A stretch of 64,000 nt of DNA, taken from CAVRCT01 sp963719645 (GTDB lineage Bacteria; Pseudomonadota; Gammaproteobacteria; DSM-16500). The stretch covers positions 62,001 through 126,000 of the forward strand of contig CAVRCT010000007.1 in the NCBI GenBank assembly GCA_963719645.1, written 5' to 3'. A program made the position numbers and the translations under genes. Below the pieces are notes generated by a model. It worked only from the letters and a program-made list of their open reading frames with translations. It did not search any database and was not told the origin of the DNA. Below, in pieces: positions 8,487-17,096 of this stretch; positions within the stretch are counted from its first letter, which is position 1, and each line of letters opens with the position of its first letter.

Positions 8487-8625
8487 TTTTTATACAAATC
8501 CCCCTCGATCCCCCTTTTTCAAAGGGGGAAACTTTCTAAGCAGCATGAATCCAATTATTAAGACAAGGATGCTTAGTAGGTTTCCCCCTTTGAAAAAGGG
8601 GGATCAAGGGGGATTTGTATAAAAA
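8487..8625. repeat. Family A palindromic element between rpoZ and spoT
   Basis: A complete 139-bp inverted repeat: TTTTTATACAAATCCCCCTC at the left end, and its complement ending GGATTTGTATAAAAA. The inner arms are CCCCCTTTTTCAAAGGGGGA and TCCCCCTTTGAAAAAGGGGGA, enclosing a TTTCTAAGCAGC/TGCTTAGTAGG turn. It would form a long hairpin in a transcript running from rpoZ into spoT. Confidence 0.85.
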
Positions 8626-8654
8626 CAACATTGCCTACAGTAAAACAAACACGC

Positions 8655-8930
8655 TTATTCAACCGTCCCACTGTGATCACCCGAAGCAGCTTCCTCAGAG
8701 GGAGCGGGGTGTACGCTAGGAATTAAATCTGCTTCATGGGCATCGCTAAAATCAGTATGGCCGGTCGCAATTTCACGTAAAGCCACAACCGTCGCTTTAT
8801 CGTTTTCCCAAGGAACCGTTGGATCAACACTGCCGCGCATTAATTGACGTGCTCTTTTTGCAGCAAGAATAACTAATTCAAAACGATTGTCGACGTGCTC
8901 TAAACAATCTTCAACGGTAATACGAGCCAT
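8655..8930 (-). CDS. rpoZ: RNA polymerase omega subunit
   Basis: 91 residues opening MARITVEDCLEHVDNRFELV, the near-invariant N terminus of omega, followed by AAKRARQL and an EIATGH segment. Omega helps assemble beta prime into RNA polymerase and forms part of a ppGpp binding site. It sits between gmk and spoT, as in E. coli, which supports the call. The C-terminal tail is acidic and low complexity. A hairpin-forming repeat follows it before spoT. Confidence 0.95.
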   Translation of the reverse strand: MARITVEDCLEHVDNRFELVILAAKRARQLMRGSVDPTVPWENDKATVVALREIATGHTDFSDAHEADLIPSVHPAPSEEAASGDHSGTVE

Positions 8931-8965
8931 TTAGAATACCTCAAATAAAAAGCGTTATATTAACG

Positions 8966-9583
8966 CTAAACAGCAAATTCAGCAATTAAGTCAGCTAATT
9001 TTTTCAATTGCCGTGTTTTGGTTAGCCGACCCGCCAAGACAATCGATTTCAAATCGCTCAGTGCAGCTTTAAAGTCATCGTTTAAGACGATGTAATCAAA
9101 TTCAGCGATATGAGAAATCGTTTCTTGCGCATCGGCTAAGCGTTTTTCAATGATTTCCGGCCTATCTTGATTACGCTGTCTCAATCGATGAGATAGCTCT
9201 TGTAAAGAAGGCGGTAGGATAAAAATATTAATACAATCAGGCAGTAATTTTTTAATCTGTTGGGCGCCTTGCCAATCAATTTCCAGAATCACATCGATGC
9301 CTTGTTTGCGCGTTTGTTCAACCCAGCTGCGGGATGTGCCATAAAAATGCTGAAATACCTGCGCATACTCTAAAAAATCATTGTGCTGAATCATGCGTTT
9401 GAATTCGTCGGACGAAACAAAATGGTAATTCGTGCCATTCACTTCCGCAGGTCGGATGGCGCGAGTGGTATGCGAAATAGAGACTTGGATGCTCGACAGA
9501 GAATCAACAAGCGTTTTGACCAACGTGGTTTTACCTGTGCCGGAGGGCGCTGAGATGACGTAAAGATTTCCAGACGTAGGCAT
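8966..9583 (-). CDS. gmk: Guanylate kinase
   Basis: 205 residues. The P-loop SAPSGTGKTTL lies near the N terminus. It is followed by the GMP-binding segment SISHTTRAIRPAEVNGTNYHF and the LEIDWQGAQQIKKLLPD region. It phosphorylates GMP to GDP with ATP, supplying GTP and, with the neighbouring spoT and rpoZ, the ppGpp-linked nucleotide pool. It starts 6 bp after the hldE stop, so the two are almost certainly co-transcribed; rpoZ follows after 35 bp. Confidence 0.95.
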   Translation of the reverse strand: MPTSGNLYVISAPSGTGKTTLVKTLVDSLSSIQVSISHTTRAIRPAEVNGTNYHFVSSDEFKRMIQHNDFLEYAQVFQHFYGTSRSWVEQTRKQGIDVILEIDWQGAQQIKKLLPDCINIFILPPSLQELSHRLRQRNQDRPEIIEKRLADAQETISHIAEFDYIVLNDDFKAALSDLKSIVLAGRLTKTRQLKKLADLIAEFAV

Positions 9584-9589
9584 TCGTAA

Positions 9590-11035
9590 TCAATCCTCGT
9601 TCGTTTGGTTATTGCTTACAAAACGATTAATAATCGATGTTGTCGATAAATTTTTGATGACACCCAGTACTCTGACGTCACCACCATAGGTGCGAACGAC
9701 TTCTCCACCGATGACTTCTTCAATGCCATAATCGCCGCCTTTGACTAAAACATCCGGTTGGATTTTTTTCAAGAGTGGGATAGGGGTATCATCTTTGAAA
9801 GAAGTCACCCAGTCCACTACGCCTAAACCGGCTAACACAGTCAATCGTTGATCCACATTATTGATGGGGCGGCCAGGTCCCTTGATCCGTTTGACGGATG
9901 CATCATCATTGATTGCAACAATCAAGCAATCGCCTAATTGTTTTGCTTGTTGTAAATAAGTCACATGACCTGCATGCAAAATATCGAAGCAGCCGTTGGT
10001 AAATACGATGCGTTTACCCTTGAGGCGTGCATCGCTGACGGCTAATAATAATTGTTCTTCATTGACGATGCCCGTAGCGGCGAGGGCATTGCCTGCTAAG
10101 GCGACTTGCAACTCAGGCACGCTGACAGTTGCAGCGCCTAATTTAGCGACCACTAAGCTGGCTGCCAAATTGGCAACGGCCATTGCATCCGGTAATGATT
10201 CTCCCGCAGCCAAAGCGGCACCTAACATGGCAATCACGGTATCGCCTGCGCCGGTAACATCAAATACTTCTCGTGCGTGGGCGGGTAAATGGACTTCTTC
10301 TTCATTGCGTTGAATCAATGTCATGCCGCGTTCGCCACGGGTTAACAGGAGGGCATTGATATCTAAGTCTTTTAGCATCACTTGCGCTTTATCAATGATG
10401 TCTTGTTCATTGTGACAAGCGCCCACAATGCTCTCAAATTCTTTGAAATTAGGGGTGATAATATCTGCGCCACGGTAAATCGAGAAATTCGTTCCTTTGG
10501 GATCCACTAGCACTGGAATGTTGGCGCGTTTGGCCAATTGAATTAACTCCGGCGCGCAAGTTGCCAGGGTGCCTTTGTTGTAATCGGATAAAATAACAAG
10601 ATTCACTTCATTTAAACTTTGTTGGTAATAGCTAATTAATTTATCTGGATTGAAGACTGGAAATTTTTCTTCAAAATCCATGCGAATCAATTGTTGATGA
10701 CGACTGATCACGCGTAATTTGGTAATGGTGGGGATATCATGCAAGTATTGAATATCATAACTCACACCGGCAGAAGCGAGCTGATTTGTTAGAATTTGCG
10801 CCGCTTCGTCATTGCCAGTAATCCCTAATAAGGTAACATTGGCGCCCAACGAAGAAATATTGAGTGCGACGTTGCCAGCACCGCCGGGACGCTCATCCAC
10901 TTGTTTAATGTTAACAATCGGAACAGGCGCTTCAGGAGAAATGCGCGCAGCATCGCCAAACCAATATCGATCTAACATGATATCGCCGATGACCAAAACA
11001 GAGGCTTTGCTAAAATTGGGTAATTGTTTTTTCAT
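9590..11035 (-). CDS. hldE: Bifunctional heptose 7-phosphate kinase/heptose 1-phosphate adenylyltransferase
   Basis: Makes ADP-glycero-manno-heptose for the LPS inner core. The N-terminal ribokinase-type domain shows VIGDIMLDRYWFGD, ERPGGAGNVALN and VFDVTGAGDTVIAML (anion hole and catalytic Asp). The C-terminal cytidylyltransferase-like domain shows FTNGCFDILHAGHVTYL and VKGGDYG. I start it at ATG 11035 (481 residues), because MKKQLPNFSKASVLVIGD aligns with the E. coli N terminus. The frame extends to 11089, but those 18 residues have no family counterpart and neither start has a strong ribosome site. First gene of a block continuing into gmk. Confidence 0.93.
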   Translation of the reverse strand: MKKQLPNFSKASVLVIGDIMLDRYWFGDAARISPEAPVPIVNIKQVDERPGGAGNVALNISSLGANVTLLGITGNDEAAQILTNQLASAGVSYDIQYLHDIPTITKLRVISRHQQLIRMDFEEKFPVFNPDKLISYYQQSLNEVNLVILSDYNKGTLATCAPELIQLAKRANIPVLVDPKGTNFSIYRGADIITPNFKEFESIVGACHNEQDIIDKAQVMLKDLDINALLLTRGERGMTLIQRNEEEVHLPAHAREVFDVTGAGDTVIAMLGAALAAGESLPDAMAVANLAASLVVAKLGAATVSVPELQVALAGNALAATGIVNEEQLLLAVSDARLKGKRIVFTNGCFDILHAGHVTYLQQAKQLGDCLIVAINDDASVKRIKGPGRPINNVDQRLTVLAGLGVVDWVTSFKDDTPIPLLKKIQPDVLVKGGDYGIEEVIGGEVVRTYGGDVRVLGVIKNLSTTSIINRFVSNNQTNED

Positions 11036-11192
11036 TATTTTATAAAGACTTATAAGAGGTTGGTCAATAAAATTGAGCCATTCTAACATGAATTAGGTGG
11101 TGGATGGAAAGAAATTAATGGAGAAGGGCTGCCATCGTGAGTGCTCCAACTCCCGAAAAAAGAGGGGTAAACATCGAATAAGAACTTCTTTA

Positions 11193-11326
11193 TTTTATAC
11201 AAATCCCCCTTGTTCCCCTTTTTCAAAGTGGGAGACCTTCTAAGCAGCTCTATGTGTTAACAGTGAAAGCTGCTTAGAAGGTCTCCCACTTTGAAAAAGG
11301 GGGAACAAGGGGGATTTGTATAAAAA
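11193..11326. repeat. Family A palindromic element with extended shared flanks
   Basis: An inverted repeat with TTTTATACAAATCCCCCTTG and its complement, and inner arms AGACCTTCTAAGCAGCTC/GCTGCTTAGAAGGTCTCCC. The flanks also match those of the copy at 17576-17782: GTGCTCC(A/C)ACTCCCGAA upstream and GGGGCGGTTACAAAAAA downstream. The repeated unit is therefore about 230-300 bp in total. This fills the hldE to glycosyltransferase gap. Confidence 0.8.
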
Positions 11327-11495
11327 ATTTTTTTCTCGGTAGATGCTTATGGGGCGGTTACAAAAAAACACTCCGCCCGATGACAACAAATTTGATAGAC
11401 TTTTCACAGAGCTGTTTCAGAGTCCTGTTACTAATGTGCTGATGAGGCGAGACAAGCACGGTAAAGCAATAAAATACTTTTTTTTTGAGCCAATC

Positions 11496-13046
11496 ATGAA
11501 TAATAAATTATCCGACTTGATTATTATTTTTTTCGTCAGCATCTTCGTGTTTCTTGTCGGCACCGCGCAGCAAGAAATTATTACGTTTGACGCGCGTTTT
11601 TATTTATTCGCCTTAGAAATGTGGCGTCACGGTATCAGTTGGTTTCCAACCACTTATCAAGTTCCTTATCCGGATTATCCTCCGCTTTCCACATGGCTTA
11701 TTTATGCTGCTGCAAAGATATTCGGTGGCTTAAACAAAACAATAGCGCTGCTACCGACTGCTCTGGCAGCAGCTGTTACGGTGTGTATTACCTATTTACT
11801 GGGTGCGCTTCAGGCTAGGCGCTGGGGATGGTATGCAGCCGGTTTTATGTTGTTTACGAATGCATTTATCATGAGCGCGCGTTCTATTTCACTCGATGTG
11901 TTTGTTATGGCATTCACGGCGGGGAGTTTTTACTTAGCTTACGCGCAACAATTAAAACAAAAAAAAATGCCCTTGTTCTCATTGTTAGTCTTATTGGCAG
12001 CGAGTTTTTTTGTGCGCGGCCCAATTGGTTTAATCATCCCAACCGGTGTTCTCTGCGTTTTTTATTTATTCGAAAAAAATATCAAAGCGTGTTTTATCTT
12101 GGGTTGCAGCGCTTTCGTGGTGTTAATGGTGTGTAGCGGTATTTTACTGACGATGGCATATCATGTGGGCGGAACAACATTCATGCACCAAGTCTTGATG
12201 ATGGAAGTCGTTGGCAGGATGCAACAAATTCAAACGCCTGACTGGTGGTTTTATTTGACAGAAAGCATAGGCGCTTATGCCGTGACCTATCCGCTGGCAT
12301 TGTTAATCCTGGTGGGATTGGCGCCGCGCTTAATTCAGCGCAATTTATCGCAAGAAATGAAATTTATTCGATTGTTATTCGGTTGGTTGCTGATTATTTT
12401 AGTGGGGCTGAGTTTAACAGCGGATAAGAAAATCCGGTATATCTTAGCGATCATGCCTGCGCTTGCACTGATTTCAGCGTATCTCTTTGCTAACACACCA
12501 CCGAATTTATTTCTTCGGGTGTTTAAAATGCTGTTTAGCTGGATTTTTAAATTATTTCCCACGATTGCATCCGTCAGTCTGTTGCTGCTAAATAAACACC
12601 ACGTTCCGCTGAATTATCCCATTTTAATGATAGGTTTGACTGTCGGCCAATTTTTTATTTTCCTCTTTTGGCGGAAAGAATGGGTTTTTTTTATAGCTGT
12701 GCTGACGTTTGATCTGTATTACATGTTAGTCGTGGAAAAAATAAATTACCTCGCTAACCAAACAAAAAGTTTTGTGATGCAGGTCGAAACACTACGTCTG
12801 CATCAGCATGCAAAATTAGTTTTTTTCCGCGAAGGTAATGATGGAACGGTCATCAAATATTTGGTCGATATGCCGCAAGAAGGCTATCCGATTTTTATCA
12901 ATCAACCTCAGCAAATTCCAGCCAATGCGTTTGTCATCACAGCAAAAGAAAATTTTCCAGCGTTAGGTCATTTGATGCAAATCGTTGCGCAAGGAAAAAT
13001 TGGTCATGATGACTATGTGGTTAGTAAAGCCGTGCTTCACCCTTAG
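11496..13046 (+). CDS. ArnT/PMT-type membrane glycosyltransferase
   Basis: About 516 residues with some ten hydrophobic helices. Just after the first helix is FDARFYLFALEMWRHGIS, followed by YPDYPPLSTWL, which matches the periplasmic loop of PMT_2/GT83 enzymes (compare E-P-PL--WL in ArnT). Such proteins move a sugar from a polyprenyl phosphate donor to lipid A or protein on the periplasmic face. The sugar and acceptor cannot be told. The open frame starts at 11343 inside a repeat flank; I take ATG 11496 because the family N terminus begins there. It converges with the lipid A acyltransferase gene, overlapping by 26 bp, which hints at a role in envelope lipid. Confidence 0.75.
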   Translation: MNNKLSDLIIIFFVSIFVFLVGTAQQEIITFDARFYLFALEMWRHGISWFPTTYQVPYPDYPPLSTWLIYAAAKIFGGLNKTIALLPTALAAAVTVCITYLLGALQARRWGWYAAGFMLFTNAFIMSARSISLDVFVMAFTAGSFYLAYAQQLKQKKMPLFSLLVLLAASFFVRGPIGLIIPTGVLCVFYLFEKNIKACFILGCSAFVVLMVCSGILLTMAYHVGGTTFMHQVLMMEVVGRMQQIQTPDWWFYLTESIGAYAVTYPLALLILVGLAPRLIQRNLSQEMKFIRLLFGWLLIILVGLSLTADKKIRYILAIMPALALISAYLFANTPPNLFLRVFKMLFSWIFKLFPTIASVSLLLLNKHHVPLNYPILMIGLTVGQFFIFLFWRKEWVFFIAVLTFDLYYMLVVEKINYLANQTKSFVMQVETLRLHQHAKLVFFREGNDGTVIKYLVDMPQEGYPIFINQPQQIPANAFVITAKENFPALGHLMQIVAQGKIGHDDYVVSKAVLHP

Positions 13047-13932
13047 GTCGCGTTTTAAAACGTTTATATTGCCAAACATATTGCTCGGGTTTTTCGAGAA
13101 TCGCTTGTTCTAATGCTGCATTTAAGAGGGTTGCATCTTTTTGGAAATCATCCGTCGGGAAATTTTTAAGCGTAGGGTGTAATACCACTTCATAATGGAA
13201 ATCATCATCTTTGCGATAAAAGCTGATCGGCACAACCGCTGCATCACTCATTCGGACAATTCGCGAAACGGAGGTGAGCGAAGCGGTTTGGATACCGAAA
13301 AAGGGGGCAAATACACTGCGTTTTTGACCGCCATCCACATCGTAAGCATACCAAATTGCAACATTGTTATTTAATGCACGAATTAATTGGCGGATATCAT
13401 GCCGAGGAATATATTGTAGATATTCTTTTTTGCGGAATCGTTCTTGAATAAACGAAATAAACGGTTTTTTGTGCGGCCGATACATGACAGCAAAGGTGTA
13501 ACTCATGCCGAGCAGCCGACCCACCATTTCCAAACAAGTAAAATGCGGGCCTAATAAGATGACACCTTTGCCTTTTGCAAATGCTTCAGCGACGTATTCA
13601 TAGCCAATAATATTAAACATTTTCTGTAATTTTTCGTCAGGCATCCACCACGACATGCCTGCTTCAATCAAGCCGATGCCGAGTGATTCAAAGTTTTTTT
13701 TGGCTAGTGCATCCTGTTTTTGTTTCGACAGCGTAGGGAAGCAAAGTTTAATGTTGACATGCGTGATGTCTTTTAATTTCGTGGGCAATCGATAAATAAT
13801 GCGTCCTAATCCTTTGCCAATCGCCAATCGCCAGCGACCCGGTAATTGAACAACTAAAAATAATAGGCCAAGACCTAGCCAGGCGGGCCAGTAGATAGGG
13901 TTCGCTAAAACAAGGTTTCTTTTAATATTCAT
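13021..13932 (-). CDS. Lipid A biosynthesis lauroyl/myristoyl acyltransferase (LpxL/HtrB family)
   Basis: 303 residues. An N-terminal membrane anchor (LGLLFLVVQLPGRWRLAIG) precedes the catalytic HX4E motif in LLGPHFTCLEMVGRLLG. Further conserved parts are YRPHKKPF and the C-terminal WQYKRFKTRPKGE, almost identical to LpxL-type C termini. It adds a secondary acyl chain to Kdo-lipid A at the inner-membrane cytoplasmic face. I cannot separate LpxL from LpxM or LpxP by eye. The 3' ends of this gene and the glycosyltransferase overlap on opposite strands. Confidence 0.88.
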   Translation of the reverse strand: MNIKRNLVLANPIYWPAWLGLGLLFLVVQLPGRWRLAIGKGLGRIIYRLPTKLKDITHVNIKLCFPTLSKQKQDALAKKNFESLGIGLIEAGMSWWMPDEKLQKMFNIIGYEYVAEAFAKGKGVILLGPHFTCLEMVGRLLGMSYTFAVMYRPHKKPFISFIQERFRKKEYLQYIPRHDIRQLIRALNNNVAIWYAYDVDGGQKRSVFAPFFGIQTASLTSVSRIVRMSDAAVVPISFYRKDDDFHYEVVLHPTLKNFPTDDFQKDATLLNAALEQAILEKPEQYVWQYKRFKTRPKGEARLY

Positions 13933-14015
13933 GGATCTATTAGGTTATAATCGACAATAAGGCGCCTATCATACCAAATTTTGTGAGCGAAGCTGTACTC
14001 AAGGAGAAAATTTCT

Positions 14016-14291
14016 ATGCAAGAAAAAAGTTGCATGCATTGTTATATCACGGGCAAGGTACAGGGGGTTTGGTTTCGAGCTTCTGCTCAGGAACAAGCTA
14101 AGCAATTGGGGTTGACGGGCTGGGCGCGTAATTTGCCGGATGGGCGGGTGGAAGTGTTTGCTTGTGGCGAGAAGACAAAGCTTGCCGAATTATCAGTGTG
14201 GTTGCAGCAAGGCCCTCAATTGGCTAAGGTAACAGAGGTCACGCGTGAGGATGTGCCTTGGCGGGAAATCAAGCATTTTACGGTGGAATAA
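14016..14291 (+). CDS. Acylphosphatase
   Basis: 91 residues with the two family signatures: GKVQGVWFRASAQEQAKQLG, carrying the catalytic Arg of the phosphate cradle, and GWARNLPDGRVEVFACG with the catalytic Asn. It hydrolyses acyl phosphates such as carbamoyl phosphate in the cytosol. Start at ATG 14016, because AAGGAG lies about 9 nt upstream; an upstream GTG at 13983 is in frame but adds residues unlike the family. The SOD-like gene follows after 13 bp. Confidence 0.9.
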   Translation: MQEKSCMHCYITGKVQGVWFRASAQEQAKQLGLTGWARNLPDGRVEVFACGEKTKLAELSVWLQQGPQLAKVTEVTREDVPWREIKHFTVE

Positions 14292-14304
14292 GACGGAGAA
14301 AAGC

Positions 14305-14808
14305 ATGAAAAATTTTTTTTTGACGGTATTGGCATGTTTCTTCACTTCCTCTTGTTTTGCGAGTCTGCTTATTCATCTGTCAAAAGCGGATCCTTATGGG
14401 GAAGGTCACTCTATTGGGACTGTCCAATTAGATGATACGATTTATGGGTTATTGCTGACGCCGCATTTAAAAGAATTGCCGCCAGGTGCGCATGGTTTTG
14501 CGATTTATACGGTGGCTTCCTGTGATAATTATGCGAATGCTGCGGGCGGTCATTACGATCCAGATCGATCCTTTCAGCATCGAGGCCCATACCATGGCGA
14601 TGGCCATTTTGGCGATTTGCCAGTCTTAGTGGTGGATGCAACCGGGCACGCAACACTACCGGTGTTGGCGCCACGGTTGAAATTGGCGGATGTGTATCAT
14701 CGTTCGCTGATTGTCATTGCCGGTGGGGATAATTATTCAGATGAATTCATGAGACTGAATAACAGCAAACGGCGTATTGCGTGTGGCGTGATTCCGTATT
14801 TTAACTAA
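14305..14808 (+). CDS. Cu/Zn superoxide dismutase-fold protein lacking the copper ligands
   Basis: 167 residues with an N-terminal signal peptide (MKNFFLTVLACFFTSSCFA), so periplasmic or secreted. The zinc site is complete: His83, His92, His101 and Asp104 in GGHYDP, QHRGP and GHFGDLP. The disulfide cysteines (73, 160) and the active-site Arg157 before ACGVI are kept. The copper ligands are not: the family GFHIH is GFAIY (Ala66, Tyr68) and the last ligand in MIHAGGDN is VIAGGDN (Ile138). Catalysis by copper redox is therefore very unlikely. Comparable copper-site loss is known in Bacillus YojM and in poxvirus SOD homologues. Start at ATG 14305 with GGAG upstream. Confidence 0.88.
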   Translation: MKNFFLTVLACFFTSSCFASLLIHLSKADPYGEGHSIGTVQLDDTIYGLLLTPHLKELPPGAHGFAIYTVASCDNYANAAGGHYDPDRSFQHRGPYHGDGHFGDLPVLVVDATGHATLPVLAPRLKLADVYHRSLIVIAGGDNYSDEFMRLNNSKRRIACGVIPYFN

Positions 14809-14974
14809 CTTGAATCATTTCAAAGTCATCTTTGGTCGCGCCGCATTCGGGGCACTGCCAGGTTAGCGGCACATCGTCCCAGCGGGTGCCGGGCGTAATA
14901 CCGTCATCTGGCCACCCGAGTTGTTCATCGTAGATGAATCCGCATAAGAGACACATATATCGTTTAAAAGACAT
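14801..14974 (-). CDS. Rubredoxin
   Basis: A 57-residue protein: MSFKRYMCLLCGFIYDE at the start and LTWQCPECGATKDDFEMI at the end. It has the two C-X2-C iron knuckles and the family GWPDDGITPGTRWDD loop between them. It carries one electron on a single Fe(SCys)4 centre. AGGAG lies 6 nt before ATG 14974. The stop codon overlaps the 3' end of the SOD-fold gene on the other strand by 8 bp. It probably serves an oxygen- or peroxide-detoxifying or alkane-type oxidoreductase elsewhere; no partner is in the window. Confidence 0.93.
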   Translation of the reverse strand: MSFKRYMCLLCGFIYDEQLGWPDDGITPGTRWDDVPLTWQCPECGATKDDFEMIQVS

Positions 14975-15070
14975 TTTTAACTCCTCATCATTTTGGCGGC
15001 TATGTTACCTAATTGTGTAAATAAAAAAAAGCATAGATAATAGCGACTATTTTTTGGGGCGAGAAAAACA

Positions 15071-16351
15071 ATGAGTAAATCACATGAATTATTAAAACAA
15101 GCAGAGCGTTATATCCCAGGCGGCGTCAATTCGCCCGTTCGTTCTTTTAATGGGGTTGGTGGAGAACCCGTTTTTATTAAAGCGGGTCGGGGCGCTTATG
15201 TGATTGATGAAAATGACCGTGAATATGTCGATTATGTGGGTTCTTGGGGTCCGATGATTGCAGGTCATGTGCATCCTCATATTGTTGATGAAGTTATTAA
15301 AACGCTGCGGAATGGATTGAGTTTTGGTGCGCCGACGGCATTGGAGGTGAAATTGGCTGAAAAAATTTGCCAATTGTTGCCCGCAGTGGAGCAAGTGCGA
15401 ATGGTGAATTCAGGCACTGAGGCGACGATGAGTGCTATTCGATTAGCGCGTGGTTTCACCGGACGGAATAAAATTATCAAATTTGCGGGTTGTTATCATG
15501 GTCATGCGGATTCTCTATTGGTGCAAGCAGGTTCGGGTGCGTTAACGTTTGGCGTACCGAGTTCAGCGGGTGTGCCTGAGAGTGTGGCGCAACATACGCT
15601 GGTCGCGGAATTTAATCGGTTAGAAACCGTTGAAAAATTGTTTGAACTGCACGGTGCTGATATTGCTGCAATTATTGTTGAGCCTGTTGCGGGGAATATG
15701 AATTGCATCCTGCCTACGCAAGATTTTTTACCGGGTTTGCGCGCGCTCTGTGATCAATATGGCAGCGTGTTAATTTTTGACGAAGTGATGACGGGTTTTC
15801 GAGTGGCATTGGGCGGCGCCGCGGCGCATTTTAAGGTGAAGCCTGATTTAACCACGTTAGGGAAAGTCATTGGGGGTGGTATGCCGGTCGGTGCATTTGG
15901 AGGTCGTCGCGACATCATGAGCTGTATTGCGCCGTTGGGTCCGGTATATCAAGCAGGTACGTTGTCGGGAAATCCCGTTGCGATGGCGGCGGGGTTGGCC
16001 AGTTTAGAATTAGTGATGGAAAAAAACTTTTTCACCGAGTTGGCGGCGAAAACTGCATTGTTGATGCAGGGTTTGCGTGAGCGCGCCATGAAGGCGGGCA
16101 TTCCATTTCACGCAGTTGCGATTGGCGGTATGTTTGGATTCTTTTTCACGGATTCCAAACAAGTTGAAACATTAGCGGATGTTAAAAAGTGTAATATTGA
16201 GCGATTTAAGCAGTTTTTTCATGGGATGCTACAAGAGGGAATTTATTTTGCTCCTTCTGCATTTGAAGCGGGTTTTGTTTCTTCTGCGCATGGCGATAAA
16301 GAAATTGCGCTTACATTTAAGGCGGCTGAAAAAGTATTTGCTAAGTTGTAA
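15071..16351 (+). CDS. hemL: Glutamate-1-semialdehyde 2,1-aminomutase
   Basis: 426 residues, a class III PLP aminotransferase fold. MVNSGTEATMSAIRLARG and GCYHGHADSLLVQAG are near signatures of HemL. The PLP-binding lysine is in LTTLGKVIGGGMPVGAFGG, and FDEVMTGFRVA precedes it. It converts glutamate-1-semialdehyde to 5-aminolevulinate, the committed step to heme by the C5 pathway. The hemJ-like gene downstream on the opposite strand is in the same pathway. It starts at ATG 15071 in good context (GGGGCGAG upstream). Confidence 0.96.
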   Translation: MSKSHELLKQAERYIPGGVNSPVRSFNGVGGEPVFIKAGRGAYVIDENDREYVDYVGSWGPMIAGHVHPHIVDEVIKTLRNGLSFGAPTALEVKLAEKICQLLPAVEQVRMVNSGTEATMSAIRLARGFTGRNKIIKFAGCYHGHADSLLVQAGSGALTFGVPSSAGVPESVAQHTLVAEFNRLETVEKLFELHGADIAAIIVEPVAGNMNCILPTQDFLPGLRALCDQYGSVLIFDEVMTGFRVALGGAAAHFKVKPDLTTLGKVIGGGMPVGAFGGRRDIMSCIAPLGPVYQAGTLSGNPVAMAAGLASLELVMEKNFFTELAAKTALLMQGLRERAMKAGIPFHAVAIGGMFGFFFTDSKQVETLADVKKCNIERFKQFFHGMLQEGIYFAPSAFEAGFVSSAHGDKEIALTFKAAEKVFAKL

Positions 16352-16380
16352 GCTTGTCATTCTGAGAAATGTTTTAATCT

Positions 16381-16470
16381 GAGCCGCGACCGTCAGGGAG
16401 CGATCACCGGCGATTCTATTTTAGCCTATCTCAATTCATGATGCGTGACACTCCCTGACGGTCGCGGCTC
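16381..16470. repeat. Family C palindrome
   Basis: GAGCCGCGACCGTCAGGGAG at the left and its complement CTCCCTGACGGTCGCGGCTC at the right, with a TGATCGCC/ATTCTATTTTAGCC-type centre. The same element occurs at 33578-33669 and 61165-61254. It sits between convergent hemL and hemJ, where it may also serve as a transcription stop. Confidence 0.88.
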
Positions 16471-16506
16471 GGTTTCAAAGCTGCTCATTATGCGACAACG
16501 TCTTTC

Positions 16507-16929
16507 TTAACCCGGTTTCACCACCGCAAGCACAACAATAGCAATTAAAAATAAGACCGGTATTTCATTCAGCCAGCGATAAAAAAGATCGCTGTGCTGG
16601 TTTTTATCGTAACGGAAATCACGCAGTAATTTGCCTAAATAAAGATGATACAAAACCAAGAGGAAAACTAAGCCCAATTTGAGATGCAACCATTGCATGT
16701 GCATATAACCTACCCAATTAAAACTGGCAGTCCAAAAACCAAAAATAATAGTTAAAACAGCGCCTGGGGTAGTAATGCCATAGAAAAGTTTTCGTTCCAT
16801 GATTTTAAAACGGGCGATACTGATCGGATCGGAAGCTTCTGTATGATAAACATAAAGACGCGGCAGATAGAATAACCCACTAAACCAAGTCACCATAAAT
16901 ACTAAATGAAACGCTTTTACCCAGAGCAT
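16507..16929 (-). CDS. hemJ: HemJ-type protoporphyrinogen IX oxidase
   Basis: 140 residues, four membrane helices. It opens MLWVKAFHLVFMVTWFSGLF, then YLPRLYVYH, with WLHLKLGLVFLLVLYHLYLG later. These are the conserved His and Lys positions of the UPF0093/HemJ family. HemJ oxidises protoporphyrinogen IX to protoporphyrin IX in the inner membrane, late in heme synthesis. The neighbouring hemL on the other strand supports the call. Family members were earlier annotated only as membrane proteins. Confidence 0.85.
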   Translation of the reverse strand: MLWVKAFHLVFMVTWFSGLFYLPRLYVYHTEASDPISIARFKIMERKLFYGITTPGAVLTIIFGFWTASFNWVGYMHMQWLHLKLGLVFLLVLYHLYLGKLLRDFRYDKNQHSDLFYRWLNEIPVLFLIAIVVLAVVKPG

Positions 16930-16956
16930 AATTTAAGTCCTCTTTGAGATATGTGT

Positions 16957-17046
16957 GTTGGGTTTCGCTAGCGCTCAACCCAACCTACAAGTGGAGCGTG
17001 CAAGATAACAGCTCGTAGGTTGGGTTGAGCGCTAGCGAAACCCAAC
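16957..17046. repeat. Family G palindrome
   Basis: GTTGGGTTTCGCTAGCGCTCAACCCAACCTAC and its reverse complement, with a short central turn, fill the gap between divergent hemJ and erpA. Each arm itself contains a smaller palindrome (GGGTT...AACCC around GCTAGCGC). Only one complete copy is present in the window. Confidence 0.8.
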
Positions 17047-17096
17047 AATACAACTGATTTTGGTATATACTAGCCAAAAATGACGAGGATGGCGAG

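Noticed and set aside
11343..11495. N-terminal extension of the ArnT-like transferase
   Set aside because: The sequence is repeat flank shared with 17781-17830 and the family start fits ATG 11496.
16381..16470. Family C palindromes as dedicated terminators
   Set aside because: They lie between convergent genes in two of three cases but lack T-runs and share sequence identity across loci, so a mobile-repeat origin explains them better; termination may be secondary.
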